From: CAYWRO01 sp964460345
Lineage (GTDB): Bacteria; Planctomycetota; Phycisphaerae; Phycisphaerales; UBA1924
Length of the DNA stretch: 17,004 bases
Assembly (NCBI GenBank): GCA_964460345.1
Contig: CAYWRO010000075.1
Location: forward strand, 1 to 17,004
Direction of reading: 5' to 3'
Under the pieces are notes generated by a model. It worked only from the letters and a program-made list of their open reading frames with translations, ran no database searches and was not told the DNA's origin. How positions within the stretch are numbered: the first letter of the stretch is position 1; the number at the start of each line of letters is the position of its first letter. Shown piece by piece: positions 9,401-15,217 of the stretch. Made by a program: the position numbers and the translations under genes.

Positions 9401-9835
9401 TGCAATCGTCGGCGGCAACCCCTCGATGTCATCGACGTCGGGCTTCTTCAACTGGTCGAGAAACTGCCGCGCGTACGCGGAGAGCGACTCCATGTACTTC
9501 CGCTGCCCTTCGGCGAAGATCGTGTCGAATGCAAGCGATGACTTGCCGCTGCCGCTCAGGCCCGTGATCACGACGAGGCGGTCGCGCGGAATGTCCACAT
9601 CGATGTTCTTGAGGTTGTGCTCCCGAGCCCCGCGGACTCGGATGCACCGGGCCGGGTCGATCGGCACGCGGTCCGCGGCCCCCGTCCCTTCGGGCTTCGC
9701 ACGGGTCGACCCGGCGCGCACTTCCGCCGCGGCGGACCCGTTCACCGGCGCCCCGCGGTTTGTCGATCCTCTCGCTCCGCCCCGCTTCCGCCCGGGCGAA
9801 GTCTTCCGTGCACCAGCCGCGCTGGATCGCGCCAT
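6425..9835 (-). CDS. uvrA: UvrABC excision nuclease subunit A
   Basis: An 1136-residue damage-scanning ATPase of nucleotide excision repair; a UvrA dimer finds lesions and loads UvrB. It has two ABC ATPase halves. First half: Walker A GLSGSGKS (92-99), signature LSGGEAQR (615-622), Walker B VLDEP (639-643). Second half: GVSGSGKS (790-797), LSGGEAQR (983-990), ILDEP (1050-1054). Zinc sites are CPDH (364-367) with CPTC (389-392), so one usual Cys is His, and CEAC (893-896) with CEVC (916-919). It is about 200 residues longer than E. coli UvrA. The extra length includes a basic N-terminal extension (1-57), a hydrophilic insert at 322-348, another at about 711-735, and a Gly/Asp/Asn-rich insert at about 1003-1045 just before the second Walker B. 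The frame is open up to 9889, but the Shine-Dalgarno site favours the start at 9835. It is the last gene of the uvrB-small protein-uvrA unit. Confidence 0.97.
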   Translation of the reverse strand: MARSSAAGARKTSPGRKRGGARGSTNRGAPVNGSAAAEVRAGSTRAKPEGTGAADRVPIDPARCIRVRGAREHNLKNIDVDIPRDRLVVITGLSGSGKSSLAFDTIFAEGQRKYMESLSAYARQFLDQLKKPDVDDIEGLPPTIAIEQRSGVSNPRSTVATSTEIYDYLRLLFARCGTPHCWAPVKTRKNGEVVQRCGRRIESSSASQIVAAIMTGVPGTRLLVLGPVVSGKKGFHKDVLEDLQRQGWARVRVNGKVIDLRDALKEGGENPLGLGRFERHSIEVVVDRIVLSDEARQRLAESVEAALRVGDGTVIISIEQDAAAASSPAKNPKRKRGSARAPEPSTEPVATIWVDQVYSEKFACPDHPEAALEELSPRLFSFNSPHGACPTCHGLGMILEFDEDLVIPDRSKSLEGGAIKPWKVPPPMGRIFRRKIRHFCQDFGVNPRTPVEDLEDWVIEILLRGTTPADEREFGAKFNGVFESLHQWYQRTESSFMKEWLGQYMEEVVCPECRGDRLRISALHVLLRSGHKADKARALTGSLVARPAADATWLNIADLSRLTITDARAWIEGLILTEEQRTIAEPIVREVLNRLGFLESVGLEYLSLDRKTGTLSGGEAQRIRLATQVGSKLVGACYVLDEPTIGLHQRDNARLIRTLRHLADIGNTVIVVEHDEDMIRSADWVLDMGPGPGVHGGRPVAMGTVEELIEQGTKGQKERGTQEERSRCSDERWSGSLTALYLSGQRSIEIPKKRRPLDEKNAIVVKSARENNLKSIDACFPLGGMICVTGVSGSGKSTLVNDILLKAIKQHLHGSRARPGAHARINGLNRLDRIIEVDQSPIGRTPRSNPATYTGIFDEIRKIFAATKEAKIRGYKPGRFSFNVKAKNGGGRCEACEGQGLKKIEMHFLPDVYVECEVCRGKRYNRETLEVLYRGRSIADVLAMTIEDACDFFENHPKILRFVQCLRDVGLEYVELGQPSTTLSGGEAQRVKLATELGKTNAAYELAHKTANGTGAADEGEDDSVDDAAARNGNGRGRTGGAATGHTLYILDEPTTGLHFEDVRKLVGVLNRLADAGNTLVVIEHNLDVIKCADWLIDLGPEGGDRGGQIVASGPPEAVARTKGSHTGEFLAPMLL

Positions 9836-9840
9836 GCGTT

Positions 9841-9846
9841 CCTCCT
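9841..9846 (-). promoter_or_regulatory. Ribosome binding site that fixes the uvrA start
   Basis: Read on the minus strand, AGGAGG lies 5 bases before the ATG at 9835. The frame stays open 18 codons further upstream, but nothing comparable precedes that alternative start. Confidence 0.85.
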
Positions 9847-9896
9847 TGAGAAGGGATGGTAGGACGTTGGTCGGGCGTGCCCGGTTCAACCGGAGT

Positions 9897-9914
9897 GCCG
9901 GTTTCCAGCCGGCC
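9897..9914. repeat. REP-like hairpin repeat, copy 1
   Basis: A degenerate copy of the CCGGCT-GGA-AGCCGG hairpin, read here in the inverse orientation (GCCGGTTTCCAGCCGGCC). It lies in the 150-base gap between the small membrane protein gene and uvrA. With copy 2 (10001-10022) it forms an inverted pair matching at 19 of 22 positions when flanks are included. The remainder of 9836-9985 shows only the uvrA ribosome binding site. Confidence 0.6.
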
Positions 9915-9985
9915 AGGCAACGGGAACCCTCATGGCGGCGGCGCTGCGGTGTTTGCCCGAGCAGCGGCCGTGAGCGCTTGCGCCG

Positions 9986-10216
9986 TCAATCGCTGCCGGA
10001 AGGGCCGGCTGGAAGCCGGTGCTCCACCGCCTGCCCCGACTCTCCCTCGCCCTGCCCCTGCTTCTGCATCCACTGGGCCTTCGCCCACAACATCATCACG
10101 ACGAGCACCACCCCGATCAGCAGGCCCATGATGTAGGATGACAATCGCCGCCGGAAGGTCTCCCTCGACGTGCGATTCTCCGTCATCTCTTTCAGTTGCG
10201 GCTGCTGCAACGCCAT
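9986..10216 (-). CDS. Small single-pass membrane protein between uvrB and uvrA
   Basis: A 76-residue protein that I do not recognise. A charged N-terminus (1-26, ending FRRRLSS) is followed by one hydrophobic segment at about 28-45 (YIMGLLIGVVLVVMMLW) and a hydrophilic, Gln/Gly-rich C-terminus. By the positive-inside rule the N-terminus would be cytoplasmic. It starts 6 bases after the uvrB stop codon. AGGGG, 9 bases before its ATG, lies at the very end of uvrB, so translation is probably coupled to uvrB. The last residues (HRLPAGPSGSD) are encoded by a REP-like repeat, so the original C-terminus may have been altered. The position suggests co-expression with excision repair, but no function can be read from the sequence. 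An over-called ORF is possible, though spacing, ribosome binding site and the clean membrane segment argue for a real gene. Confidence 0.7.
   Translation of the reverse strand: MALQQPQLKEMTENRTSRETFRRRLSSYIMGLLIGVVLVVMMLWAKAQWMQKQGQGEGESGQAVEHRLPAGPSGSD
10001..10022. repeat. REP-like hairpin repeat, copy 2
   Basis: GGCCGGCTGGAAGCCGGT contains the stem CCGGCT/AGCCGG around a GGA loop. It overlaps the last codons of the small membrane protein gene and is the inverse partner of the copy near 9897. A third copy lies at about 15178. Confidence 0.6.
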
Positions 10217-10222
10217 GGCGTG

Positions 10223-12568
10223 CTACCCCTGCCTCTTCTTCCGGCGCTTGTTGGCACGCACCCCCGGCATGCCCGGCTTACCACCGCCACCCCCACCGCC
10301 GCGCTTCCTCCCGCCCCCGCTGCGTCCGGCGTCCGCCGCGGCCTCTTCGATCTCTGAGCGCCGCACTCGCCCGTTGGAACCGAGGGCCAGTTTTCCGCTC
10401 CGCAGCGCCTGCATCTGGTCGCGGAGTCGCGCGGCCTTCTCAAACTGCAGCTCCTGCGCGGCGGTGAGCATCTCTTCTTCGAGCATGCCGACCATCTCCT
10501 CGACGTCGTAGTCCTCCTCGCTCACGCGCAGGGCCTCGCGCGCCGTGCGGCGGGCGCGGAGCTCGACTTCGAGCCCCTCGCGGATCGCCTTCACGATGGT
10601 CTTCGGCGTGATGCCGTGCTCCTCGTTGTACGCGAGCTGCTTGGCGCGGCGGCGCTCCGTCTCCTCGATCGCCTCCTGCATCGCGGGCGTCACCTGGTCG
10701 GCGTACATCACGACAAGGGCGTTGACGTTGCGGGCGGCGCGGCCCATCTGCTGGATGAGCGAGGTGCCGCTGCGGAGGAAGCCCTCCTTGTCGGCATCAA
10801 GAATGCAGACGAGCGAGACTTCCGGCAGGTCCAGTCCCTCGCGCAGCAGGTTCACGCCGACGAGGACGTCGAAGTTGCCTTTGCGCAAGTCAGTGAGGAT
10901 CTCGACGCGCTCCAGCGTGTCGATCTCGCTGTGGAGGTAGCGGACGTTGAGGCCTTGCTCGTCGAGGTACGTGGCGAGATCTTCGCAGAGGCGCTTGGTG
11001 AGGGCGGTCACGAGCACACGCTCGCCCTTCTCGACGCGCTCGCGGCAGCGCTCGATCATGTCGGCGACCTGCCCCTGGGCCGGTTTGATCTCGATGACCG
11101 GATCGAGCAGCCCCGTCGGGCGGATCACCTGCTCGGCGACTTCTCCTTCTGTCTTCGCCAGTTCGTACGCCCCCGGTGTCGCCGACACGAACATGATCTG
11201 CGGGACGATCGACTCGAACTCTTCGAAGCGGAGCGGTCGGTTGTCCATCGCGCTCGGCAGGCGGAAGCCGTGCTCCACCAGCACCTGCTTGCGCTGGCGA
11301 TCGCCGTGGTACATCGCGCGGATCTGCGGGATTGTCACGTGGGATTCGTCGATGATGCAGAGCCAATCCTGAAGAGACGGAGAGACGGAGTGACGAAGAG
11401 ACGAAGTGATCGCGCCAGCAGACGCCCCCACTTCGTCTCTTCGTCTCTTCGTCTCTTCGTCTCTTTCGTTTACGCCTCCGTCGCTTCTCCGCTTCGTCGC
11501 TTCGTCGCTATACCGGAAGTAATCCAGCAGCGTAAACGGCCGCTCCCCCGGCTCGCGGCCGTCGAAGAAGCGCGAGTAGTTCTCGATGCCGCCGCAATAC
11601 CCGACCTCTTCCATCATCTCCAGGTCGTACTTCGTCCGCGCGAGCAGGCGCTGGGCTTCCAGCAGCTTCCCCTCGCTGCGCAGCTCCATGACGCGCGAGT
11701 CCAGCTCCGCGCGGATCGCCGCCAGCGCCGCCTGCATCGTGTCTTCCGGCATGACGTAGTGCACGGCGGGGAAGAGGAAGAACTGCTTCTCATCCGCGAG
11801 CACTTCGCCCGAAGTCGGGTTGATCAGTTCGATCCGCTCGATCTCATCCCCGAAGAGGTCCACACGCACGGCAAACCGCTCGTACGCCGGCCAGATCTCG
11901 ACGACATCCCCCCGCACGCGGTACCGCCCGCGCTGGAACTCCATCTCATGCCGCTGGTACTGCATGTCGTTGAGCGACAGCAGGAACTTCCGCCGGTCGA
12001 TCCGCGACCCGCGCGTGATCGTCAGGACCTTCTGGCTGTACGCCTCCGGCGAACCCAGGCCGAAGATGCACGACACGCTCGCGACGACGATCACATCGCG
12101 CCGGCTCAAGAGGTTGCTCGTCGCTGCCAGGCGCAGCAGGTCCAGGTCGTCGTTGCGGCTCGCGTCCTTCTCAATATAGATGTCCCGCTGCGGGATGTAC
12201 GCCTCGGGCTGGTAGTAGTCGTAGTAGCTCACGAAGTAGTTGACGCTCGAGCCCGGGAAGAACTCGCGCAGCTCCTCATACAGCTGGGCCGCCAGCGTCT
12301 TGTTGTGGCTGATGATCAGCGTCGGCTTCTGCACCCGCTCGATGACATTCGCCATCGTGAACGTCTTGCCCGTCCCCGTCGCCCCGAGCAGGCAGACGGC
12401 CTCCTTGCCCTCGTCGATGCCGCGAGCCAGCGCGGTGATCGCATCCGGCTGGTCCCCGGTCGGCTTGAAGGGCGCTTCAACGTGAAACCGACCGTCCGCC
12501 GGGGGCTTCCGCGGCCCGGCGGGAACGGAGGGAGCAGGGGTGGATGTCTGCGGCGCGTGGGGAGGCAC
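10223..12568 (-). CDS. uvrB: UvrABC excision nuclease subunit B
   Basis: A 781-residue DNA helicase-like protein that verifies damage delivered by UvrA and recruits UvrC. Walker A is GATGTGKT (62-69). The beta-hairpin region, YFVSYYDYYQPEAYIPQ (111-127), is intact. Walker B is IIDESH (405-410), motif VI is QMGRAARN (607-614), and the UVR domain that contacts UvrC is at about 693-728. After it comes an unusual Gly/Arg/Lys-rich tail (748-781). Residues 352-401 are an extra segment between LLDYF and the DESH box, where E. coli UvrB has only a few residues. It is encoded by 8-bp repeats arranged as an inverted repeat (see the repeat entry). The start is GTG: an in-frame TAA three codons upstream rules out any longer form, and no Shine-Dalgarno is present. 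It is the first gene of the uvrB-small protein-uvrA unit. Confidence 0.97.
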   Translation of the reverse strand: MPPHAPQTSTPAPSVPAGPRKPPADGRFHVEAPFKPTGDQPDAITALARGIDEGKEAVCLLGATGTGKTFTMANVIERVQKPTLIISHNKTLAAQLYEELREFFPGSSVNYFVSYYDYYQPEAYIPQRDIYIEKDASRNDDLDLLRLAATSNLLSRRDVIVVASVSCIFGLGSPEAYSQKVLTITRGSRIDRRKFLLSLNDMQYQRHEMEFQRGRYRVRGDVVEIWPAYERFAVRVDLFGDEIERIELINPTSGEVLADEKQFFLFPAVHYVMPEDTMQAALAAIRAELDSRVMELRSEGKLLEAQRLLARTKYDLEMMEEVGYCGGIENYSRFFDGREPGERPFTLLDYFRYSDEATKRRSDGGVNERDEETKRRRDEVGASAGAITSSLRHSVSPSLQDWLCIIDESHVTIPQIRAMYHGDRQRKQVLVEHGFRLPSAMDNRPLRFEEFESIVPQIMFVSATPGAYELAKTEGEVAEQVIRPTGLLDPVIEIKPAQGQVADMIERCRERVEKGERVLVTALTKRLCEDLATYLDEQGLNVRYLHSEIDTLERVEILTDLRKGNFDVLVGVNLLREGLDLPEVSLVCILDADKEGFLRSGTSLIQQMGRAARNVNALVVMYADQVTPAMQEAIEETERRRAKQLAYNEEHGITPKTIVKAIREGLEVELRARRTAREALRVSEEDYDVEEMVGMLEEEMLTAAQELQFEKAARLRDQMQALRSGKLALGSNGRVRRSEIEEAAADAGRSGGGRKRGGGGGGGKPGMPGVRANKRRKKRQG
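11366..11515. repeat. Octamer repeat with inverted arms inside uvrB
   Basis: The left part (about 11371-11410) is a run of degenerate 8-bp units of the gacgaaga type, and the right part (about 11430-11468) repeats cttcgtct. A third block (11489-11509) repeats cttcgtcg. The two arms include a perfect 16-bp inverted repeat, 11392-11407 with 11430-11445, separated by 22 bases. Translated on the minus strand, it gives Lys/Arg/Asp/Glu-rich then Ser/Leu-rich sequence within UvrB residues 352-401 without breaking the frame. Confidence 0.9.
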
Positions 12569-12573
12569 GAGGG

Positions 12574-12579
12574 ATTATA
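12574..12579 (-). promoter_or_regulatory. Perfect -10 box 5 bases before the uvrB GTG start
   Basis: On the minus strand TATAAT is followed by ccctc and then GTG, so transcription starting 6-8 bases after the -10 would begin at or within the start codon. This suggests leaderless uvrB mRNA. No good -35 is visible; the place where it should lie (about 12597-12602, tgcatt) is inside a 7-bp repeat run. I saw no recognisable LexA box. Confidence 0.5.
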
Positions 12580-12582
12580 GGG

Positions 12583-12617
12583 AATGCACAATGCACAATG
12601 CAGAGTGCACAATGGCA
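12583..12617. repeat. Heptamer tandem repeat upstream of uvrB
   Basis: Five consecutive 7-bp units: aatgcac, aatgcac, aatgcag, agtgcac, aatggca. A looser continuation (caatgga caatggg) extends to about 12641. The run occupies the region just upstream of the uvrB -10 box. Confidence 0.85.
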
Positions 12618-12644
12618 CGAAACTGGGCAATGGACAATGGGCGC

Positions 12645-12679
12645 CACGGCTCGACGCGGTACTCCGCAGCGCAGCCGTG
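12645..12679. repeat. Two-part hairpin with GCGG-TACT-CCGC core
   Basis: CACGGCT (12645-12651) pairs with AGCCGTG (12673-12679), and inside it GCGG (12656-12659) pairs with CCGC (12664-12667) around TACT. A 14-base stretch including the core (12654-12667) recurs exactly at 14956-14969, indicating a dispersed repeat. It could also act as a terminator for the zinc-ribbon genes ending at 12727, but there is no T-tract. Confidence 0.55.
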
Positions 12680-12726
12680 CCCGCGCGGTGCGGCCCTCCG
12701 GTCCACGCGCTCGACCCACCCGATGC

Positions 12727-13275
12727 CTACTTCCCGCCGCGCTGCGTGTCTGTCACGCGCTCCCCGCACTCCGGACACACCACACCCCCATCGCCCTCCG
12801 TCCGCACGCCCGCCAGTTCATACCCGCACCCTGAACAGCAGCCTGCTTCGAGCCGGCACCTGATTCGCACGGAGCATCGCGTCGCCCGCAGCCACATGAC
12901 GCCCGCCGCGACCGGAAGAAACCACAGCGGCACACCAGCCGTGATCCCCTGCCGCTGGCTGAAGTGCGGCAACCAGAGAAACTGCGGAGAGTTCGAGGTG
13001 TAGACGTTGAATCCGGGTCCCGCGCCCTTCCAGTAGTGCAGCGGCCGGTCGCCGATGTACACGCCGACGCCAGCGCCGTTGAAGACGACGTTGTCGGAGC
13101 GGTCCTCCGCGATCCACATCACCCCCCACCACGCCGACGACACCCACACCGCCGCCAGCACTACCGTCACCACCAGCCACACCGTCCGCCGCCGCCGCCA
13201 CCGGCACAGCTCGAGCTTCCCCGCCGCCGCGGCACTCCCGCGCGACTCGGCCGCCTCTGGCGTGCGCTCAGTCAT
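12727..13275 (-). CDS. Membrane protein with C-terminal zinc ribbon (third of three)
   Basis: A 182-residue protein. After a charged N-terminus (1-30) come a hydrophobic segment at 31-55, a predicted extracytoplasmic part (56-108) rich in Gly and aromatics, a second hydrophobic segment (110-129), and a cytoplasmic zinc ribbon. The ribbon cysteines are 147/150 (CSGCGYEL) and 167/170 (CPECGE). This C-terminal module is frequent in planctomycetes; its role is unknown. The chosen ATG (13275) overlaps the previous stop by 8 bases and has GGAG 6 bases before it. The open frame extends 24 codons further, but those codons lie inside the neighbouring gene. It is the last gene of a three-gene overlapping unit and more diverged than the other two, lacking their shared N-terminal motif. 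No homologous function recognised. Confidence 0.75.
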   Translation of the reverse strand: MTERTPEAAESRGSAAAAGKLELCRWRRRRTVWLVVTVVLAAVWVSSAWWGVMWIAEDRSDNVVFNGAGVGVYIGDRPLHYWKGAGPGFNVYTSNSPQFLWLPHFSQRQGITAGVPLWFLPVAAGVMWLRATRCSVRIRCRLEAGCCSGCGYELAGVRTEGDGGVVCPECGERVTDTQRGGK

Positions 13276-13936
13276 CCTCCGCTCCGCACTCCGGACACAC
13301 GACGGCGACGGTTCCTTTCTCCGAATCAGCAAGCCCGCGCAGGTCATACCCGCACGCCGCGCACCGGTTCCGCCGCCGCCGCGACCAGCGCCGCACGAAC
13401 CCCGCGGTGGTCAGCAGCAGCCACAACGGCGCGGCGCACACCAGCGTGTTGACGATGAAGCCGGGAAGGTACGGCCGGATCGGCAGCCGACGCTCGCCGA
13501 TCCGCAGCCATCCCCTCGCATCGGGCGATCCCTCGTTCACGCCGGTCAGCGCCACCATCGGCCGCCCTGCGCCAAGGGTCCTCGTGAACGAGAACGGATC
13601 ATCCCGCGAGACAACAACGATCCATCCGGAAATCCCCGGCACCTCCTTGTCTCCTCGCCGGGGGCTCTCCGCGATTTCCTCATCGGATCTCGGGAACATC
13701 GCGATGGATGCGGTCCGGACGTATCCGCGACTGCGCACTTCTATGAACCCGAAGTATGAAGGCAGGTCAATGACGTCCGGCCGAAAACTCCGCATCGCGT
13801 CCGGGTTCCGCCGCGAGTTGTGGTCGTACACCCACTTGTCCCGCCACGCCACGCCCACCGTCGTCACCGCGCCGAGGAGGAGGCACAGCGTCAGCCGGAT
13901 CAGTCGTCGTCGCCAGATCGCGCGCTGCGCCTTCAT
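13268..13936 (-). CDS. Membrane protein with C-terminal zinc ribbon (second of three)
   Basis: A 222-residue protein with the same plan as its neighbours. A basic start leads into a membrane segment (12-31) containing LCLLLGAVTTVGVAW, identical over that stretch to the upstream gene. An extracytoplasmic domain (about 35-157) follows, then a second membrane segment (159-180), an Arg-rich stretch, and a zinc ribbon with Cys 192/195 (CAACGYDLRGL) and 214/217 (CPECG). The ATG overlaps the upstream stop as ATGA, with GGAG 8 bases before it, so the genes are translationally coupled. The central domain has no clear similarity to that of the paralogue although both ends do. I see no enzyme motifs; a role in envelope sensing or anchoring would be a guess. 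Confidence 0.78.
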   Translation of the reverse strand: MKAQRAIWRRRLIRLTLCLLLGAVTTVGVAWRDKWVYDHNSRRNPDAMRSFRPDVIDLPSYFGFIEVRSRGYVRTASIAMFPRSDEEIAESPRRGDKEVPGISGWIVVVSRDDPFSFTRTLGAGRPMVALTGVNEGSPDARGWLRIGERRLPIRPYLPGFIVNTLVCAAPLWLLLTTAGFVRRWSRRRRNRCAACGYDLRGLADSEKGTVAVVCPECGAEDD

Positions 13937-14688
13937 GTGCCGCACTCCGGACACACGGTCTTTCCCTTCTCCGCATCAACAAGCCCGCGCAGGTCATACC
14001 CGCACGCGACGCACGCCCCGCGCCGCTTGCGCCGCCAGCGCACCACTGCTCCTGGCGTGATGAGCACGATCCACCACGGCACGGCGTAGAAGAGCGTGTC
14101 GAAGACGAAGCCCCGCCACACGATGAAAGTGGGCAGTGAAAGGTCCGCGCTCACTCCAAGCGCTCCGTCCCTGCGCCACGTCAGCGGTCCCGGCCAGGTG
14201 TCGTCCGATTCGGCCACCGACCAGAGCGCACGGGCGGGCCAGCCGTGGGCTTCCGCTTCCGTTGTGCAGTCGTCGGCTGGCAGTCTGCCCCAACCGCTGA
14301 TCATCCGCCGGGCGAGCGGCAGTTCGCGCCACGTTGCGGCCTCGCGCGATGCAGCAAGGCGCTCAAACGCTGCCTTGAGATCCGGCTCGTCTCCTCGTGC
14401 AACGACGCGACCGTGCGTCGCCGCCGCTCGTAATCCATGACTGACTTTTCGCCATGTCGTGACGGAATTGCGCTTCTCCGAGGAGAAAAGACAATCGACG
14501 GCCAGCACCGCCGGCCTCGGCCCCCGCCGCGGCACGTCCACAATCCCGGCCGCCACGCCGCGGCTCCACTCTGAACCGCGCCATACCGCCCCCCACGCGA
14601 CTCCCACCGTCGTCACCGCCCCAAGCAGCAGGCACAGCGCTGAGCGGAGGAGCCGTCGTCGCCATGGGTGGGCGCGGGTGGTCATCAT
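13933..14688 (-). CDS. Membrane protein with C-terminal zinc ribbon (first of three)
   Basis: A 251-residue protein, first of the coupled three. Membrane segment 14-33 (ALCLLLGAVTTVGVAW), extracytoplasmic domain about 36-188, second membrane segment about 190-216, then a basic stretch and a zinc ribbon with Cys 226/229 (CVACGYDLRGL) and 246/249 (CPECG). N- and C-terminal DNA is close to that of the next gene (for example cgcaggtcatacccgcacg in both), which points to tandem duplication. The gene could start at either of two adjacent ATGs (14688 or 14685); no clear ribosome binding site is seen. A TAGACT hexamer 9 bases upstream might be a -10 box. The function is not recognised. Confidence 0.78.
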   Translation of the reverse strand: MMTTRAHPWRRRLLRSALCLLLGAVTTVGVAWGAVWRGSEWSRGVAAGIVDVPRRGPRPAVLAVDCLFSSEKRNSVTTWRKVSHGLRAAATHGRVVARGDEPDLKAAFERLAASREAATWRELPLARRMISGWGRLPADDCTTEAEAHGWPARALWSVAESDDTWPGPLTWRRDGALGVSADLSLPTFIVWRGFVFDTLFYAVPWWIVLITPGAVVRWRRKRRGACVACGYDLRGLVDAEKGKTVCPECGT

Positions 14689-14853
14689 GGCGCGGGGAGT
14701 CTACACGGAACCGCAGGTTGGCGCGTCTGCCGGGGGACCGGCGCTCTTCCTGTAGATGGTGAGGAGTTGCGATGGCAGGGGGAGTACCCCCCCTCCCTGC
14801 CCCTGCCCGACCCCGGGGAGTTCGTGCCGCCTGCGGCGGCGGATCAGACCGAA

Positions 14854-14903
14854 TCAGAGCCGGCGAGCGGAAGCTCGCGGAACCGGCGCGCAGCGCCCCG
14901 GTC
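14854..14903. repeat. REP-like inverted repeat, left copy
   Basis: A 50-bp element that recurs in reverse complement at 15057-15106: the first 27 bases and last 14 bases are identical, with 9 diverged bases between. It contains its own hairpin, GCGAGC-GGAA-GCTCGC (14864-14879). The pair with about 150 bases between resembles a REPIN. Confidence 0.85.
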
Positions 14904-14955
14904 AAATTCAGGACGGGTGGCTGCCCGCCCTTCGCCCAAGCCTCACGCCCCTCGC

Positions 14956-14969
14956 ACGCGGTACTCCGC
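14956..14969. repeat. Second copy of the GCGG-TACT-CCGC hairpin core
   Basis: Fourteen bases (acgcggtactccgc) are identical to 12654-12667 upstream of uvrB. Here the stem is CGCGG/CCGCG around TACT. It lies between the two arms of the 50-bp inverted pair. Confidence 0.5.
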
Positions 14970-15056
14970 GCGGGCATGCGCACTGGCGGGCGTTGGCGAT
15001 CGATGGAATCCCGTCGCGGCGGTGGTGTCATCGCGATCACGAGTCCGATGCGATCC

Positions 15057-15106
15057 GACCGGGGCGCTGCGGGACTGGCCCGCGAGCTTCCGCTCGCCGG
15101 CTCTGA
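15057..15106. repeat. REP-like inverted repeat, right copy
   Basis: Reverse-complement partner of 14854-14903 (at least 41 of 50 positions identical). It contains the same internal hairpin with the loop read as TTCC. Confidence 0.85.
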
Positions 15107-15175
15107 CAAACGCGCGCCGCGCCCCCCTCACTTCCAGCGGGCTCCTCCGCCCGCGCAATGGGCGCGCCTGGTGCC

Positions 15176-15200
15176 CGGGCCGGCTGGAAGCCGGCGGTCC
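15176..15200. repeat. REP-like hairpin repeat, copy 3
   Basis: GGGCCGGCTGGAAGCCGGC contains GCCGGCT-GGA-AGCCGGC, a 7-bp stem with a three-base loop. It matches the copies near 9897 and 10001 and immediately precedes the 21-bp array. Confidence 0.65.
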
Positions 15201-15217
15201 ATGGCTGCGCGTGCGAT

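Noticed and set aside
10616..12580. 654-residue open frame on the plus strand
   Set aside because: It lies fully antisense to uvrB, whose motifs are intact. Its composition (Arg, His, Leu, Val rich) is that of a shadow frame in GC-rich DNA.
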